Below, piece after piece: positions 34,236-43,753 of a stretch of 64,000 bases of DNA. A program made the translations under genes and the position numbers. Positions within the stretch are counted from its first letter, which is position 1. Every line of letters begins with the position of its first letter. The notes under the pieces are model-generated. The model saw nothing but the letters and a program-made list of their open reading frames with translations. It made no database searches and was not told where the DNA came from. The DNA comes from Nonlabens sp. Hel1_33_55 (GTDB lineage: Bacteria > Bacteroidota > Bacteroidia > Flavobacteriales > Flavobacteriaceae): assembly GCF_900101765.1 (NCBI RefSeq), contig NZ_LT627735.1, positions 1,523,501 to 1,587,500 of the forward strand, given 5' to 3'.

Positions 34236-34754
34236 TTAAAATAAATCCCTAACTTCTTTTCTTACAAAACTCAACGCGGTCTCACTAGGTGCTGGAGCTT
34301 CCATGAATTCATTGATAATCTGCGCTCTTAGTTCTTCTGCAGTTTGGGATTTATTGCTCATTCCAATTTGTCTGATCTTTTGAATGGTGGTGTTCTTTGC
34401 CGCTCTGATTACGTTCCAACAATTTTCAGAAAAGTAGATTTGTTGCGCAACATTATGCTCAAATTCCTGTTCGATAGTAGCTACAATTACATTCTCATAT
34501 TCGTTTTTGGAGAGGTTTGCTGGTTGGGTTCTCACAAGCAAACTATTGGGTTTCATGCGTTCCAAAAATAAAGTCAGGCGTTCATATGCTGCCATTCTCA
34601 TGGGCAGTGTTTTAGGTTTCAAGGACTTTCCTGCGAGATAAATACGCCTGTTTTCTTCATTCTTTAAAAAGGAGCTGATCAAAAGATAAGCGACGGCACC
34701 AACAATGAGTGCGGGAACGAATGCTATGAGAAGTTGGGTGGTAGTTAGGTTCAT
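34236..34754 (-). CDS. Membrane-anchored protein of unknown function
   Basis: 172 residues. One N-terminal helix (LLIAFVPALIVGAVAYLLIS) then a helical cytoplasmic part (ENRRIYLAGKSLKPKTLPMR, AYERLTLFLERMKPNSLLVR, FSENCWNVIRAAKNTTIQKI). The RLTLFLERM.P..L..R pattern is that of a small Bacteroidetes family (I recall DUF7935). It is 30 bases downstream of the glutamate-synthase-like gene on the same strand. Confidence 0.7.
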   Translation of the reverse strand: MNLTTTQLLIAFVPALIVGAVAYLLISSFLKNEENRRIYLAGKSLKPKTLPMRMAAYERLTLFLERMKPNSLLVRTQPANLSKNEYENVIVATIEQEFEHNVAQQIYFSENCWNVIRAAKNTTIQKIRQIGMSNKSQTAEELRAQIINEFMEAPAPSETALSFVRKEVRDLF

Positions 34755-34784
34755 TTTTTAAATTTCAATTTCAATTAGTACTTC

Positions 34785-36335
34785 TTATTTTCCTCCTAAA
34801 TGCAAACAATCCTTCAGTGCTTGCATGCCTATAAACTCAACTGGAGTTTTTTGATACTTATACGTATATTCAAGTGTTTGGGTCATATTAGTATCACCAG
34901 TACTTACATCTACATCACGCATATCAAACTGACATGGATGCTCATATCCTGAAGCATGAGTAATCTCCAATAATTCCTTATTAAATTTTTTGAAGTAACT
35001 CGCAAGACGCTCTGCCTTTTCTGGGACTACTATACCACGTTGCAACCATTTGTTTTGCGTGGCCACACCGGTAGGACAGGTATTATTATGACAGACTTTT
35101 GCCTGGATGCATCCAATAGAAATCATAGCCTCACGTGCAACGTTGATACAATCGGCTCCCATCGAGAAAGCCATGGCTGCTTTTGCCGGAAATCCTAATT
35201 TACCGCTCGCTACAAACACGATCTCACTAGTCAATTCATGAGCTTGAAATACTTGATATAAGTCTGAGAATCCGAAAACCCATGGCAACGATACATGATC
35301 TGCAAAACTAGGCGGTGCGGCACCGGTACCACCTTCTCCACCATCGACCGTGATAAAATCAGGACCTTTACTGGTATCTTTCATAATTTGAGCAAGTTCT
35401 TTCCACTGCTCCAGTTTTCCTATCGCGGCCTTAATTCCAGTGGGCAAGCCAGTTTCTTGAGCGATTTCTTCCACAAAATCAACTAGACCTTGAATACCTT
35501 CAAAAGCACTATGCGTGGGCGGTGAGAGAACGTCTTCACCCATTGGTACGTTTCTGATTTCGCTAATCTCTTTCGTGATTTTTGATCCTGGCAACACTCC
35601 GCCTTTTCCTGGTTTGGCACCTTGAGAAAGCTTTACTTCAATTGCTCTCACCTGCGGATTTTCATCCACCAATTTTTTAAGTTTCTCCATAGAGAAATTA
35701 CCATCATCATCACGTACACCAAAATATCCAGTTCCAAAATGAAAAACGACATCGGCACCACGTTTGTGGTAAGGCGACAAACCACCTTCACCGGTATTGT
35801 GATAGGCGTGTACTTTTTTAGCGCCATTGTTCATGGCGTCCAGCGCTTTGGCACTCAAACTACCGTAACTCATGGCAGAAATATTGATCACGCTGGCAGG
35901 TCGGTAAGGTCTCTTTCTGTTTTTTGAAGCACCCATGACCTTTGCGCAAGGCAGGAATGACGGCTCTTTATCTGTCACAGATCCTTTCTCAACCTTGTGA
36001 GCCATCATGGAATTATTGATAAAGATATATTGGTTGGCATAGATATCCCTATCCGTACCAAAGCCTTCATAATTGTTCTCATTTTTGGCACTCGCATAGA
36101 TCCATCCACGCTCGATCCTGTTAAATGGCAATTCTTCTCTATTGTTTGCAACGATGTATTGGCGCAATTCTGGACCTATACTTTCCAGCCAATATCTAAA
36201 ATGTCCCACCACGGGAAAATTGCGTAAAATGATGTGCTTGCGCTGTATGATATCGTACAAAAACACCACCACTACAAAAGCAATTAGATACCAGTACCAC
36301 GCAATACCAATCAAAAATTCCCAAACGGATTCCAT
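34785..36335 (-). CDS. FMN-binding glutamate synthase family protein
   Basis: 516 residues: an N-terminal membrane helix (about 5-25), then the GOGAT-type FMN/TIM barrel domain. GGEGGTGAAPPSFADH near 333 is the flavin-phosphate loop and CIQAKVCHNNTCPTGVATQN near 415 contains the Cys cluster for a 3Fe-4S centre. It lacks the amidotransferase half of GltB, so it is a stand-alone synthase domain whose electron donor and true product are unknown. The downstream membrane protein gene is likely co-transcribed. Confidence 0.88.
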   Translation of the reverse strand: MESVWEFLIGIAWYWYLIAFVVVVFLYDIIQRKHIILRNFPVVGHFRYWLESIGPELRQYIVANNREELPFNRIERGWIYASAKNENNYEGFGTDRDIYANQYIFINNSMMAHKVEKGSVTDKEPSFLPCAKVMGASKNRKRPYRPASVINISAMSYGSLSAKALDAMNNGAKKVHAYHNTGEGGLSPYHKRGADVVFHFGTGYFGVRDDDGNFSMEKLKKLVDENPQVRAIEVKLSQGAKPGKGGVLPGSKITKEISEIRNVPMGEDVLSPPTHSAFEGIQGLVDFVEEIAQETGLPTGIKAAIGKLEQWKELAQIMKDTSKGPDFITVDGGEGGTGAAPPSFADHVSLPWVFGFSDLYQVFQAHELTSEIVFVASGKLGFPAKAAMAFSMGADCINVAREAMISIGCIQAKVCHNNTCPTGVATQNKWLQRGIVVPEKAERLASYFKKFNKELLEITHASGYEHPCQFDMRDVDVSTGDTNMTQTLEYTYKYQKTPVEFIGMQALKDCLHLGGK

Positions 36336-36438
36336 ATTATAACTTTAGAGGCCTAAAAATACAATATGTGAGTGCAGTTGGACTTTGACTTTCACATAAA
36401 ATACAGCTGATTTGTTGAAAAAAGGATGGTATTTATGT

Positions 36439-36454
36439 CGCTTTCGCGAAAGCG
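36439..36454. repeat. Palindrome copy 13 (intergenic)
   Basis: Exact 16-mer in the divergent gap between the glutamate-synthase-like gene and the UvrD helicase, about 49 bases before the latter. Confidence 0.95.
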
Positions 36455-36502
36455 TGCTCCACATCAACCCTTATCTTTATAAACAAGAAAATGAAGTAGA
36501 TT

Positions 36503-38827
36503 TTGGAAGATTATTTATCCCAATTAAATGAAGCGCAGCGACTGCCGGTCCTGCAAAAAGAAGGTCCCATGATCGTGATCGCCGGTGCAGGATCTGGGAA
36601 AACACGCGTGTTGACCTTACGCATCGCATATTTGATGCAACAAGGCGTCGATCCCTTCAACATACTGGCGTTGACGTTCACAAACAAGGCTGCGCGTGAG
36701 ATGAAAAAACGTATCGCAGAAATTGTGGGCGCGAGTGAGTCCAAGAATTTATGGATGGGAACATTCCACTCGGTTTTTGCGCGATTGCTGCGCATGGAAG
36801 CTAGTAAATTGGGCTATCCATCGAATTTCACGATTTACGATTCCCAAGATTCCCAACGATTAACTAGCGCCATTATCAAAGAAATGGGACTGGACAAAGA
36901 TGTCTACAAGTACAAGCAGATATTCTCCAGAATTTCATCCCTAAAAAACAGCTTGATCACCGTACGAGCCTATTTTGCAGATGCCGATCTACAAGAGGCC
37001 GATGCTATGGCGCGCAGGCCAAGATTCGGAGATATTTACAAAGAATATGTAGAGCGCTGCTTCAAGGCAGGCGCCATGGATTTTGATGATTTATTATTAA
37101 AAACCAATGAGTTACTTAATAGATTTCCAGAAGTTCTAGCAAAATACCAACATCGTTTCCAGTACATCCTAGTAGATGAGTATCAGGATACAAACCACTC
37201 GCAGTATCTGATTGTCAAAGCATTATCGGATAAGTTCCAAAATATCTGTGTCGTAGGTGATGATGCACAATCGATCTATGCGTTTAGAGGTGCAAACATC
37301 AACAACATCCTCAATTTTCAGCGGGACTATGATAACGTGCAAGCATACCGGCTGGAGCAGAATTATCGATCTACAAAAAATATTGTAGAGGCTGCCAACT
37401 CCATCATTGAGCATAACAAAACCAAACTTGAAAAAGTCGTCTGGACAGAAAATAACGATGGGCCAAAAATCATCGTTCATCGATTAATGAGCGATGCAGA
37501 AGAAGGTCGTTACGTAGCCAGTAGCATCTGGGAAAATAAGATGAATAAGCAACTGGGTAACGACCAGTTTGCTATTCTTTATAGAACCAACGCTCAATCC
37601 AGAGCGATGGAAGATGCGCTGCGTAAGCGTGATATTCCCTATCGTATCTATGGTGGCTTGAGTTTCTACCAACGCAAAGAAGTAAAGGATGTATTGTCCT
37701 ATCTACGTTTGATCGTAAATCCTAAGGATGAAGAAGCGATGAAGCGTGTAATCAATTATCCTGCTCGTGGAATAGGAACAACAACCATGGACAAGCTTAT
37801 TGTGGCTGCAAAGCAATACGACAAAAGTCTTTTTGAAATCATTGAGAATATTGACCGTATAGAGGCCAATATTAATGGCGGAACAAAAACCAAATTGCGC
37901 AATTTTGCGACAATGATCAAAAGCTTTCAAGCTCTGGAAGAAACCCAGAACGTTTTTGAACTCACAGAATACGTCATTAAGAAAAGCGCCTTACTAACCG
38001 AACTCAAAAAGGACGGATCTCAAGAAGGAATTTCTCGGATTGAAAATATTGAGGAGCTTCTTAACGGTATGCGCGACTTTGTGGAAGGACAGCAGGAAGT
38101 CGCCGAAGCGCGTGGTTCGTTAGCAGAATTCCTTGAGGATGTTGCGCTGGCAACAGATCTTGATAAGGATACCGGCGACACAGATAGAGTTTCGCTCATG
38201 ACAGTCCACCTATCCAAAGGACTAGAGTTCCCATATTTATATATAGTAGGTATGGAAGAAGACCTTTTCCCTAGTGGCATGGCGATGAACACTCGCGAAG
38301 ATCTAGAAGAAGAACGAAGGCTGTTCTACGTGGCGCTCACAAGAGCAGAACATCAAGCTTATCTCACATATACTCTAAGCAGATACCGATGGGGAAAACT
38401 AGTTGATGCAGAACCCAGCCGATTTATCACTGAGATCGCAGATCAATACCTGGAGTACACTACACCTATGGATGACTATAAATACAAGTCTGCCATGACA
38501 GATCATCTATGGGATGAACCGGATAAATCTAAGCTACGACAGAATAAGCCACGAAGCGGCACGCCACCAACCGTAAGTAAACCTAGCGAAGAGCAAATAC
38601 GCAAATTGCGTAAAATGAGACCAGTGAGCACGACTACAAATCCAGCACCTTCTGGATTTGAAGGTGATTTAAAGCCTGGTACTAAAGTTTCCCATGCGCG
38701 TTTTGGTCAAGGAACTGTCGTAAACTTAGAAGGAATAGGCGGCGAGAAAAAGGCAGAAATCAACTTTCAAGTTGGTGGTTTGAAGAAATTATTGCTGCGG
38801 TTTGCTAAGTTGGAGGTTGTGGAATGA
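36503..38827 (+). CDS. UvrD/PcrA-type superfamily 1 DNA helicase
   Basis: 774 residues; 3'-5' helicase used in excision and recombination repair. Motifs in order: Q-motif LNEAQRLPV, GAGSGKT near 29, VDEYQDTNHSQ near 222, GDDAQSIYAFRGA, QNYRSTKNIV, the VSLMTVHLSKGLEFPYLYIV motif near 558 and FYVALTRAEH near 615. The C-terminal part ends with a Tudor-like tail (KVSHARFGQGTVVNLEGIGG), a common PcrA end. Start is TTG. The last 39 bases overlap an antisense-oriented gene. Confidence 0.93.
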   Translation: MEDYLSQLNEAQRLPVLQKEGPMIVIAGAGSGKTRVLTLRIAYLMQQGVDPFNILALTFTNKAAREMKKRIAEIVGASESKNLWMGTFHSVFARLLRMEASKLGYPSNFTIYDSQDSQRLTSAIIKEMGLDKDVYKYKQIFSRISSLKNSLITVRAYFADADLQEADAMARRPRFGDIYKEYVERCFKAGAMDFDDLLLKTNELLNRFPEVLAKYQHRFQYILVDEYQDTNHSQYLIVKALSDKFQNICVVGDDAQSIYAFRGANINNILNFQRDYDNVQAYRLEQNYRSTKNIVEAANSIIEHNKTKLEKVVWTENNDGPKIIVHRLMSDAEEGRYVASSIWENKMNKQLGNDQFAILYRTNAQSRAMEDALRKRDIPYRIYGGLSFYQRKEVKDVLSYLRLIVNPKDEEAMKRVINYPARGIGTTTMDKLIVAAKQYDKSLFEIIENIDRIEANINGGTKTKLRNFATMIKSFQALEETQNVFELTEYVIKKSALLTELKKDGSQEGISRIENIEELLNGMRDFVEGQQEVAEARGSLAEFLEDVALATDLDKDTGDTDRVSLMTVHLSKGLEFPYLYIVGMEEDLFPSGMAMNTREDLEEERRLFYVALTRAEHQAYLTYTLSRYRWGKLVDAEPSRFITEIADQYLEYTTPMDDYKYKSAMTDHLWDEPDKSKLRQNKPRSGTPPTVSKPSEEQIRKLRKMRPVSTTTNPAPSGFEGDLKPGTKVSHARFGQGTVVNLEGIGGEKKAEINFQVGGLKKLLLRFAKLEVVE

Positions 38828-39976
38828 ACCTGTTGCATAACCAGAATTAGCAATTTGATCTATATTGATTTTTTTGGTGAATGTTAATTTTCCAATTAAG
38901 AGAAATGGTATAGAGAAGATAAAATAGGATATGTCAATTTTGCTTTGATATAAAGCCTCTAAGAATCCGTACTGAGATATTAAATAGATTGCATAAATCA
39001 ATATGCTTAAGAAAATGGTGAATCCTGAATAAAGAAACCTTTGCCAAGTGGTCTTTGCTAAAAAACCAAAAATTACGGCGATTATGAATAACAAAGGGAT
39101 TAATGAGGCTGGTAATAGAAAAGAAGACTGAACAATAAATGGATTCATTTTAAAAAAATCATCAAAATAAAATAACAGTAGCGGTACGAATGTCAGAACA
39201 AAACTTGTCAAAATGATTGCAGAGTAAGCGGCTGCTTGCCTAACGTTTATCATACGCGTTTTTAAAAAGGATATGAAAAAAACGACATAAGCTAAAGAAT
39301 AAACACTACGAGTGGCCAATAATAATCCAAGAATTATAGCATTTATCAAAATTCCTTTACTCTCTTTTCGAAATCTTTTTTCAAAATAAAAAAGAGCGAT
39401 AGCAACTAAAACCGAAAATGTAAACAAGTTGCTCAGTACCACTATTTCATAAAAGGTCACTAACGAAAATATCGAAATAATCACACTTATTGGTATTAGA
39501 CTTAAGTTCAATTCTTTGAACAAAAAAAATATAAAAACCAAACAACCAATTGCACTCAAAAAACTGTAAGTATTGGTGAGATAAAATGGTAAAGCAACCA
39601 AGTAGTAAAAAGGCATAGGACCAGGAATGTTTCCCATATGTGAAACCGCATAATACGGGTATCGACCACTTAGAAGCTGATTCCAAAAAGAATCAATCAC
39701 GCTCCATCGATCGACGTTTAGTTCCATCGGATCAATATAGATAAAGCTATAAATCGCTATTAATATTGGAATTAAAATTAATCCAGATAAAAGAGAGACC
39801 TGAATTAGTTTTCTTTTTTCAATTCTTTTATACAGCACAATTAAAAAGACTTGGACAAAAAGGTACAAAATAGTGAGACCCAGATAATGATCCGTATATC
39901 GTTCTAAATACTTGAAACTAAACAAACAATTTATCAGGATAATAATAGCAAAGGCAAGGTTTCTAGCCATCTTCAA
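38789..39976 (-). CDS. Polytopic membrane protein, GT-C glycosyltransferase-like
   Basis: 395 residues with about ten hydrophobic helices (LTILYLFVQVFLIVLYKRIE, SLLSGLILIPILIAIYSFIY, AAAYSAIILTSFVLTFVPLL and others). The extracytoplasmic loop YIDPMELNVDRWSVID and polytopic form suggest a dolichyl-phosphate-type mannosyl/arabinosyl transferase, an inference with no diagnostic motif seen. It overlaps the upstream GT2 gene by 14 bases. Its last ~13 codons run antisense into the end of the UvrD gene, so its own C-terminus may be lost. AT-rich, unlike the flanks. Confidence 0.6.
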   Translation of the reverse strand: MKMARNLAFAIIILINCLFSFKYLERYTDHYLGLTILYLFVQVFLIVLYKRIEKRKLIQVSLLSGLILIPILIAIYSFIYIDPMELNVDRWSVIDSFWNQLLSGRYPYYAVSHMGNIPGPMPFYYLVALPFYLTNTYSFLSAIGCLVFIFFLFKELNLSLIPISVIISIFSLVTFYEIVVLSNLFTFSVLVAIALFYFEKRFRKESKGILINAIILGLLLATRSVYSLAYVVFFISFLKTRMINVRQAAAYSAIILTSFVLTFVPLLLFYFDDFFKMNPFIVQSSFLLPASLIPLLFIIAVIFGFLAKTTWQRFLYSGFTIFLSILIYAIYLISQYGFLEALYQSKIDISYFIFSIPFLLIGKLTFTKKINIDQIANSGYATGSFHNLQLSKPQQ

Positions 39977-40709
39977 AAATTGTGGATTTTATTTTTAAAA
40001 ATCTGTGCGCAAAATATTTTACTGAAACTCCCAAAACACCAAAACCGTATTTTAAACTTCTTGAAAAATTAATAGAAGATGCCTCTTCGAAATATTTTGT
40101 TGGGCATGTGATTTCTGCTATCTCATAATTTGCCATACAAATTTGAGCAAGCATCTCATTGTCAAATATGAAATCGTCGGAATTGGCATTAATATTTATT
40201 GAGTCAAATATCTCTTTTGAGAAAGCTCGATATCCCGTATGGTATTCAGCTACCTTTTGATTCATTAAAATGTTTTGAACGAAAGTCAAAAATCTATTTG
40301 CGATATACTTATAAACTGGCATACCTCCATTTAATGCTCCCTTTCCCAAAATTCGCGAGCCCAATACAACTTGATACACTTCATTAGCTATTAGATAAGC
40401 CATAGAATGAATCAAATCAGGAGTGTATTGATAATCAGGGTGAAGCATTACGATAATATCCGCATTTAAGGATAAAGCTTTTTCATAACAGCTTTTTTGA
40501 TTAGCTCCATAACCTTTATTAGAATTGTGCCTTAATACATGTCGAATTCCTAAATCTTTAGCCAAAGCGCTAGTTCCATCAACGCTAAAATCATCCACTA
40601 AAATCACTTCATCGACGATATCAAATGGAATTTCACGAAACGTTTTCTCGAGAGTTTTTTCAGCATTATAAGCTGGTAGAACCACAACAATTTTTTTCTT
40701 GCCGATCAT
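39963..40709 (-). CDS. Glycosyltransferase family 2 (dolichyl-phosphate mannose synthase-like)
   Basis: 248 residues. The nucleotide-sugar fold is visible: VVLPAYNAEKTLEKTFREIP, ILVDDFSVDGTSALAKDLG, GYGANQKSCYEKALSLNADI and the acidic MLHPDYQY in place of a DxD. GSRILGKGALNGGMPVYKYI and YHTGYRAFSKEIFDSININA follow as in DPM1-like enzymes; no C-terminal membrane pair is present. Probably supplies or loads a lipid-linked sugar for the neighbouring GT-C-like protein. AT-rich. Confidence 0.8.
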   Translation of the reverse strand: MIGKKKIVVVLPAYNAEKTLEKTFREIPFDIVDEVILVDDFSVDGTSALAKDLGIRHVLRHNSNKGYGANQKSCYEKALSLNADIIVMLHPDYQYTPDLIHSMAYLIANEVYQVVLGSRILGKGALNGGMPVYKYIANRFLTFVQNILMNQKVAEYHTGYRAFSKEIFDSININANSDDFIFDNEMLAQICMANYEIAEITCPTKYFEEASSINFSRSLKYGFGVLGVSVKYFAHRFLKIKSTIFEDG

Positions 40710-41200
40710 AAATATTTAACGGAGATATAATTTTGATTGAGGAAATTTAATAAAGAAAAAATAGGTTATCACTGATCTTCATTCATCTTAGCAAGATAAA
40801 TTGAGTAAGGTTACAAACCTTCCAAAAATTCAATTCTTATTTTACAGTTCAAATAATCAGATAGTAATTCATCGAGTCAGAATTCAAATTAATCGCATAA
40901 TATTGTTTTTATACCGCAAGCTATTAGATACAATAAATTATAGAACAACATTTAGCTAGCTTTATCCAACCGCTCCAAAAGCTTCTGAATACTGTAATAA
41001 ACACTCTATTCAAAACCGCTAAGAACTACTAAATAACTGTTTTTCAAAAAGTTGACGGTTAAGACATTTTTTAAGTCTACATTGGGTATCGTACGTTTTT
41101 TATTGAAATGAGGTATATTTTATTTTCAACGCACTATTTTGCTAAAAATTAAGCCAGAAGCCCTGATAATTGAAAAATTCTCTGGCACAAACCTAATTAA
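40710..41200. other. AT-rich divergent intergenic region
   Basis: 491 bases between the glycosyltransferase and FabH-like genes. No ORF, hairpin with a T-run, exact TAnnTTTG promoter element or known repeat is visible. It may hold regulatory sequence for both sides or be scar DNA from insertion of the AT-rich genes. Confidence 0.5.
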
Positions 41201-42172
41201 ATGAACAACGCTTACATAAGTGGTACAGGTTCCTACGCACCTGAGAATATAGTCCCCAATGAATTTTTTGAAAATGTAGGATCTAATGATGCCTGGATAC
41301 AGAAAAATCTAGGAATTAAAGAACGACGCATCAGCACTGGTGAAACTACCAGCGATCTAGCAACTAAAGCAGCTCAGAAAGCACTTAAAAATGCAAATCT
41401 AAACGCTCAAGAGATTGACCTTATCATTTTAGCTACTGCAACGCCAGACAAATTAGCTCCATCATGCGCTTGTTTTGTTCAAGAAAAGTTAGAAGCCTTT
41501 GATGCTGTAGCTTTTGATATTTCTGCGGTATGTTCTGGAGCCGTGTTTGCCATAGCTACTGCCGTACAATTCATTAAATCTGGCATGTATAGGAATGTGT
41601 TAGTTATAGGTGCAGATACGTTTTCCAATATTACAGATTGGGATCGGCGCGATTCAGTATTCTTTGGAGACGGCGCAGGTGCCATGGTTATTTCACATAC
41701 TACTGAGGATAAAGGTTTTCAAGATTTCTTATTACATACAGATGGGCGTGGTAAGGATGCATGGAACATACCAGCTGGTGGTTCACTCCAACCGGCTTCT
41801 GAAGAAACTGTGAATGAAGGACTACACTATTTCCAGATGGACGGACCTGCTGTATTCCAAACTGCAATTGACGTAGTTCCAAAATCAATCAATAAATTAT
41901 TAGAACGAAATAATATCAGCATTGATCAAGTTGATCATATGATACCGCATCAACCCAGCATACGTATTTTACAATCCATTGCAGAAACTGTTCGTCTTCC
42001 TTGGGGAAAAGTGCATACTAATATGGATCGCTATGCAAACACTTCTGGTGGTACGATACCGATCATGTTAGACGAGACCAACAAAAACGGATTACTCAAA
42101 AAAGGTGAACTCATTCTTTTTGCCGCTGTAGGCGCAGGATGGACTTGGGGAACAGCTTTATATAAATGGTAA
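41201..42172 (+). CDS. Beta-ketoacyl-ACP synthase III (FabH-like)
   Basis: 323-residue thiolase-fold condensing enzyme. The triad is visible: Cys in ISAVCSGAVFAIATAVQFIK near residue 112, His in HMIPHQPSIRILQSIAETV near 247 and Asn in RYANTSGGTIP near 277. Length and motifs fit FabH. Its partner is a FabI-like gene whose start lies 5 bases after this stop, so the unit probably makes or modifies a special acyl chain, but the main fatty-acid synthase set is not here. Confidence 0.88.
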   Translation: MNNAYISGTGSYAPENIVPNEFFENVGSNDAWIQKNLGIKERRISTGETTSDLATKAAQKALKNANLNAQEIDLIILATATPDKLAPSCACFVQEKLEAFDAVAFDISAVCSGAVFAIATAVQFIKSGMYRNVLVIGADTFSNITDWDRRDSVFFGDGAGAMVISHTTEDKGFQDFLLHTDGRGKDAWNIPAGGSLQPASEETVNEGLHYFQMDGPAVFQTAIDVVPKSINKLLERNNISIDQVDHMIPHQPSIRILQSIAETVRLPWGKVHTNMDRYANTSGGTIPIMLDETNKNGLLKKGELILFAAVGAGWTWGTALYKW

Positions 42173-42177
42173 ACACT

Positions 42178-43002
42178 ATGACATTACAAGGAAAAACCTT
42201 TTTGATTACAGGAATAGCAGATGAGCATTCACTTGCCATGTACACCGCTCGAGAGATTGTCAAAAATGGCGGGAAAGTCGTTTGTACGGGATTGGGCGTG
42301 AGTAAACATCACAAGGATCTTTCAGAAAAAGCTCAAGCTTTTCTCAATGCCAATTACAGCGATTTTCAGGAATCCGTAAAAAAGGAATTGGGTGATAGCC
42401 TTACCGCTATTCTCGATGTAACTATCGATGATAATATCGCCAGCTTTGCAAAAGAACTTGCAGATAAAAACATCAAACTTGACGGCTTTCTCCACGCCAT
42501 CGCGATGGACAAAACCATTAGAAAGAAAGAAGTAAAGCCACTTATAGAAGTATCGCTGCAAGAATTTTGCGATACCATGGACGTGAGCGCCTATTCACTT
42601 ATTAGTGTGACGCGCCACCTTCTGGACGCAGGTGTTTTACAAAAAGGAGCCTCGATTTGCTCCTTGAGTTACATTGCCGCTGCAAAAGTCACCTTCCATC
42701 CGTACCGAAATATGAGTATTGCCAAAGCCGCGTTAGAACGCATCACCGTAGAACTTGCAGACGAGTTGGGTCGCAAATACGATATACGATGTAACGCCCT
42801 GAGGTTTTCGCCGTTTATGGGAAGTAAAGCTGGTAATGCCACGTTGAGACCAGAAGACGTTTCTACATCAAACAGAATGAGCCCATTGGGTAACGCCAGG
42901 CCAGAAGATCTAGCTTTTGAGATCGTGCATTTGTTCCGTCCAGAGTGCCGCATTACTGGTGAAATACGCCATGTTGATGGTGGTTATCACATTCATGGCT
43001 AG
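42178..43002 (+). CDS. FabI-like short-chain dehydrogenase (enoyl-ACP reductase family)
   Basis: 274 residues. Start at 42178 (MTLQGKTFLITGIADEHSLA), where GIADEHSLA is the FabI-type nucleotide loop rather than the usual SDR GxxxGxG. The catalytic Y-x6-K pair is PYRNMSIAKAALE near 180-187, preceded by SYIAAAKVTFHP. The C-terminus ends HVDGGYHIHG. Co-transcribed with the FabH-like gene; probably a specialised enoyl reductase. Assignment to FabI proper is likely but not certain. Confidence 0.8.
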   Translation: MTLQGKTFLITGIADEHSLAMYTAREIVKNGGKVVCTGLGVSKHHKDLSEKAQAFLNANYSDFQESVKKELGDSLTAILDVTIDDNIASFAKELADKNIKLDGFLHAIAMDKTIRKKEVKPLIEVSLQEFCDTMDVSAYSLISVTRHLLDAGVLQKGASICSLSYIAAAKVTFHPYRNMSIAKAALERITVELADELGRKYDIRCNALRFSPFMGSKAGNATLRPEDVSTSNRMSPLGNARPEDLAFEIVHLFRPECRITGEIRHVDGGYHIHG

Positions 43003-43088
43003 GTTTACAGTGCATCGCAAATTGTCTTGTAATGTAGTTTCTTGAATAGATCGATTCAATTTATATTTAATATGATTTTGAAGGTTAT

Positions 43089-43104
43089 CGCTTTCGCGAA
43101 AGCG
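43089..43104. repeat. Palindrome copy 14 (intergenic)
   Basis: Exact 16-mer in the gap between the FabI-like and LURP-one-related genes. Confidence 0.95.
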
Positions 43105-43145
43105 AACTAATCCTATACCTTTACTACAACGATCAACCTATTCTC

Positions 43146-43742
43146 ATGCAAAACATTCAGTACCCCATCAGGTTCTCTTTTAGAATCACAACCTTAAGCA
43201 ACGACTTTACTGCAACCGATGCTACTGGTGCTACCGTTGCTTATGTAAAGCAAAAAATGTTCAAGCTCAAAGAAGCGATCACGGTTTACGGTGATACTTC
43301 AAAAAAAGAGATGCTTTTTACGATCAATGCAGATAAATGGCTGGACTGGAGCGCTGCTTATTCCATGACAAATGCCAATGGTGATCATGTAGGTAAAATT
43401 GCTCGTAAAGGCTGGAAATCCATGTGGAAGGCAGAGTATGACATTATTAACCAGCATGAAAAGTTGCAATATAAAGTGCAAGAAGCAAGTGCCTGGACCC
43501 GCATAGGCGACTCGCTTATGGGAGAGATTCCTGTGGTGAGTTTTTTCACTGGATACCTTTTTCACCCAACATATAATGTAACTGATGTCAATGGTGATAT
43601 TGTTGCAAAGCTGAAAAAGAAACCTTCGTTTTTTGGGAAGGAGTTTGAGGTGGAAAAATTATCAGAAATTGATAATGACGATAAAGAACGCGTCATGTTG
43701 GGATTAATGATGATGATTCTTCTAGAGCGTCGTCGCGGTTAA
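43146..43742 (+). CDS. LURP-one-related/scramblase-like protein
   Basis: 198 residues, beta-rich: the repeated pattern of a turn in the strand (FTATDATGATVAYVKQKMFK, YSMTNANGDHVGKIARKGWK, YNVTDVNGDIVAKLKKKPSF) is typical of the LOR/tubby-like fold. No membrane helix is obvious; the C-terminus RVMLGLMMMILLERRRG is short and hydrophobic and might dip into the membrane. Function unknown. Confidence 0.7.
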   Translation: MQNIQYPIRFSFRITTLSNDFTATDATGATVAYVKQKMFKLKEAITVYGDTSKKEMLFTINADKWLDWSAAYSMTNANGDHVGKIARKGWKSMWKAEYDIINQHEKLQYKVQEASAWTRIGDSLMGEIPVVSFFTGYLFHPTYNVTDVNGDIVAKLKKKPSFFGKEFEVEKLSEIDNDDKERVMLGLMMMILLERRRG

Positions 43743-43753
43743 TATTTCTTGAT

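Noticed and set aside
40710..41200. tRNA or small RNA gene in the long AT-rich gap
   Set aside because: No cloverleaf-like GC pairing or GTTCGA-type arm is visible and no T-run hairpin is present.
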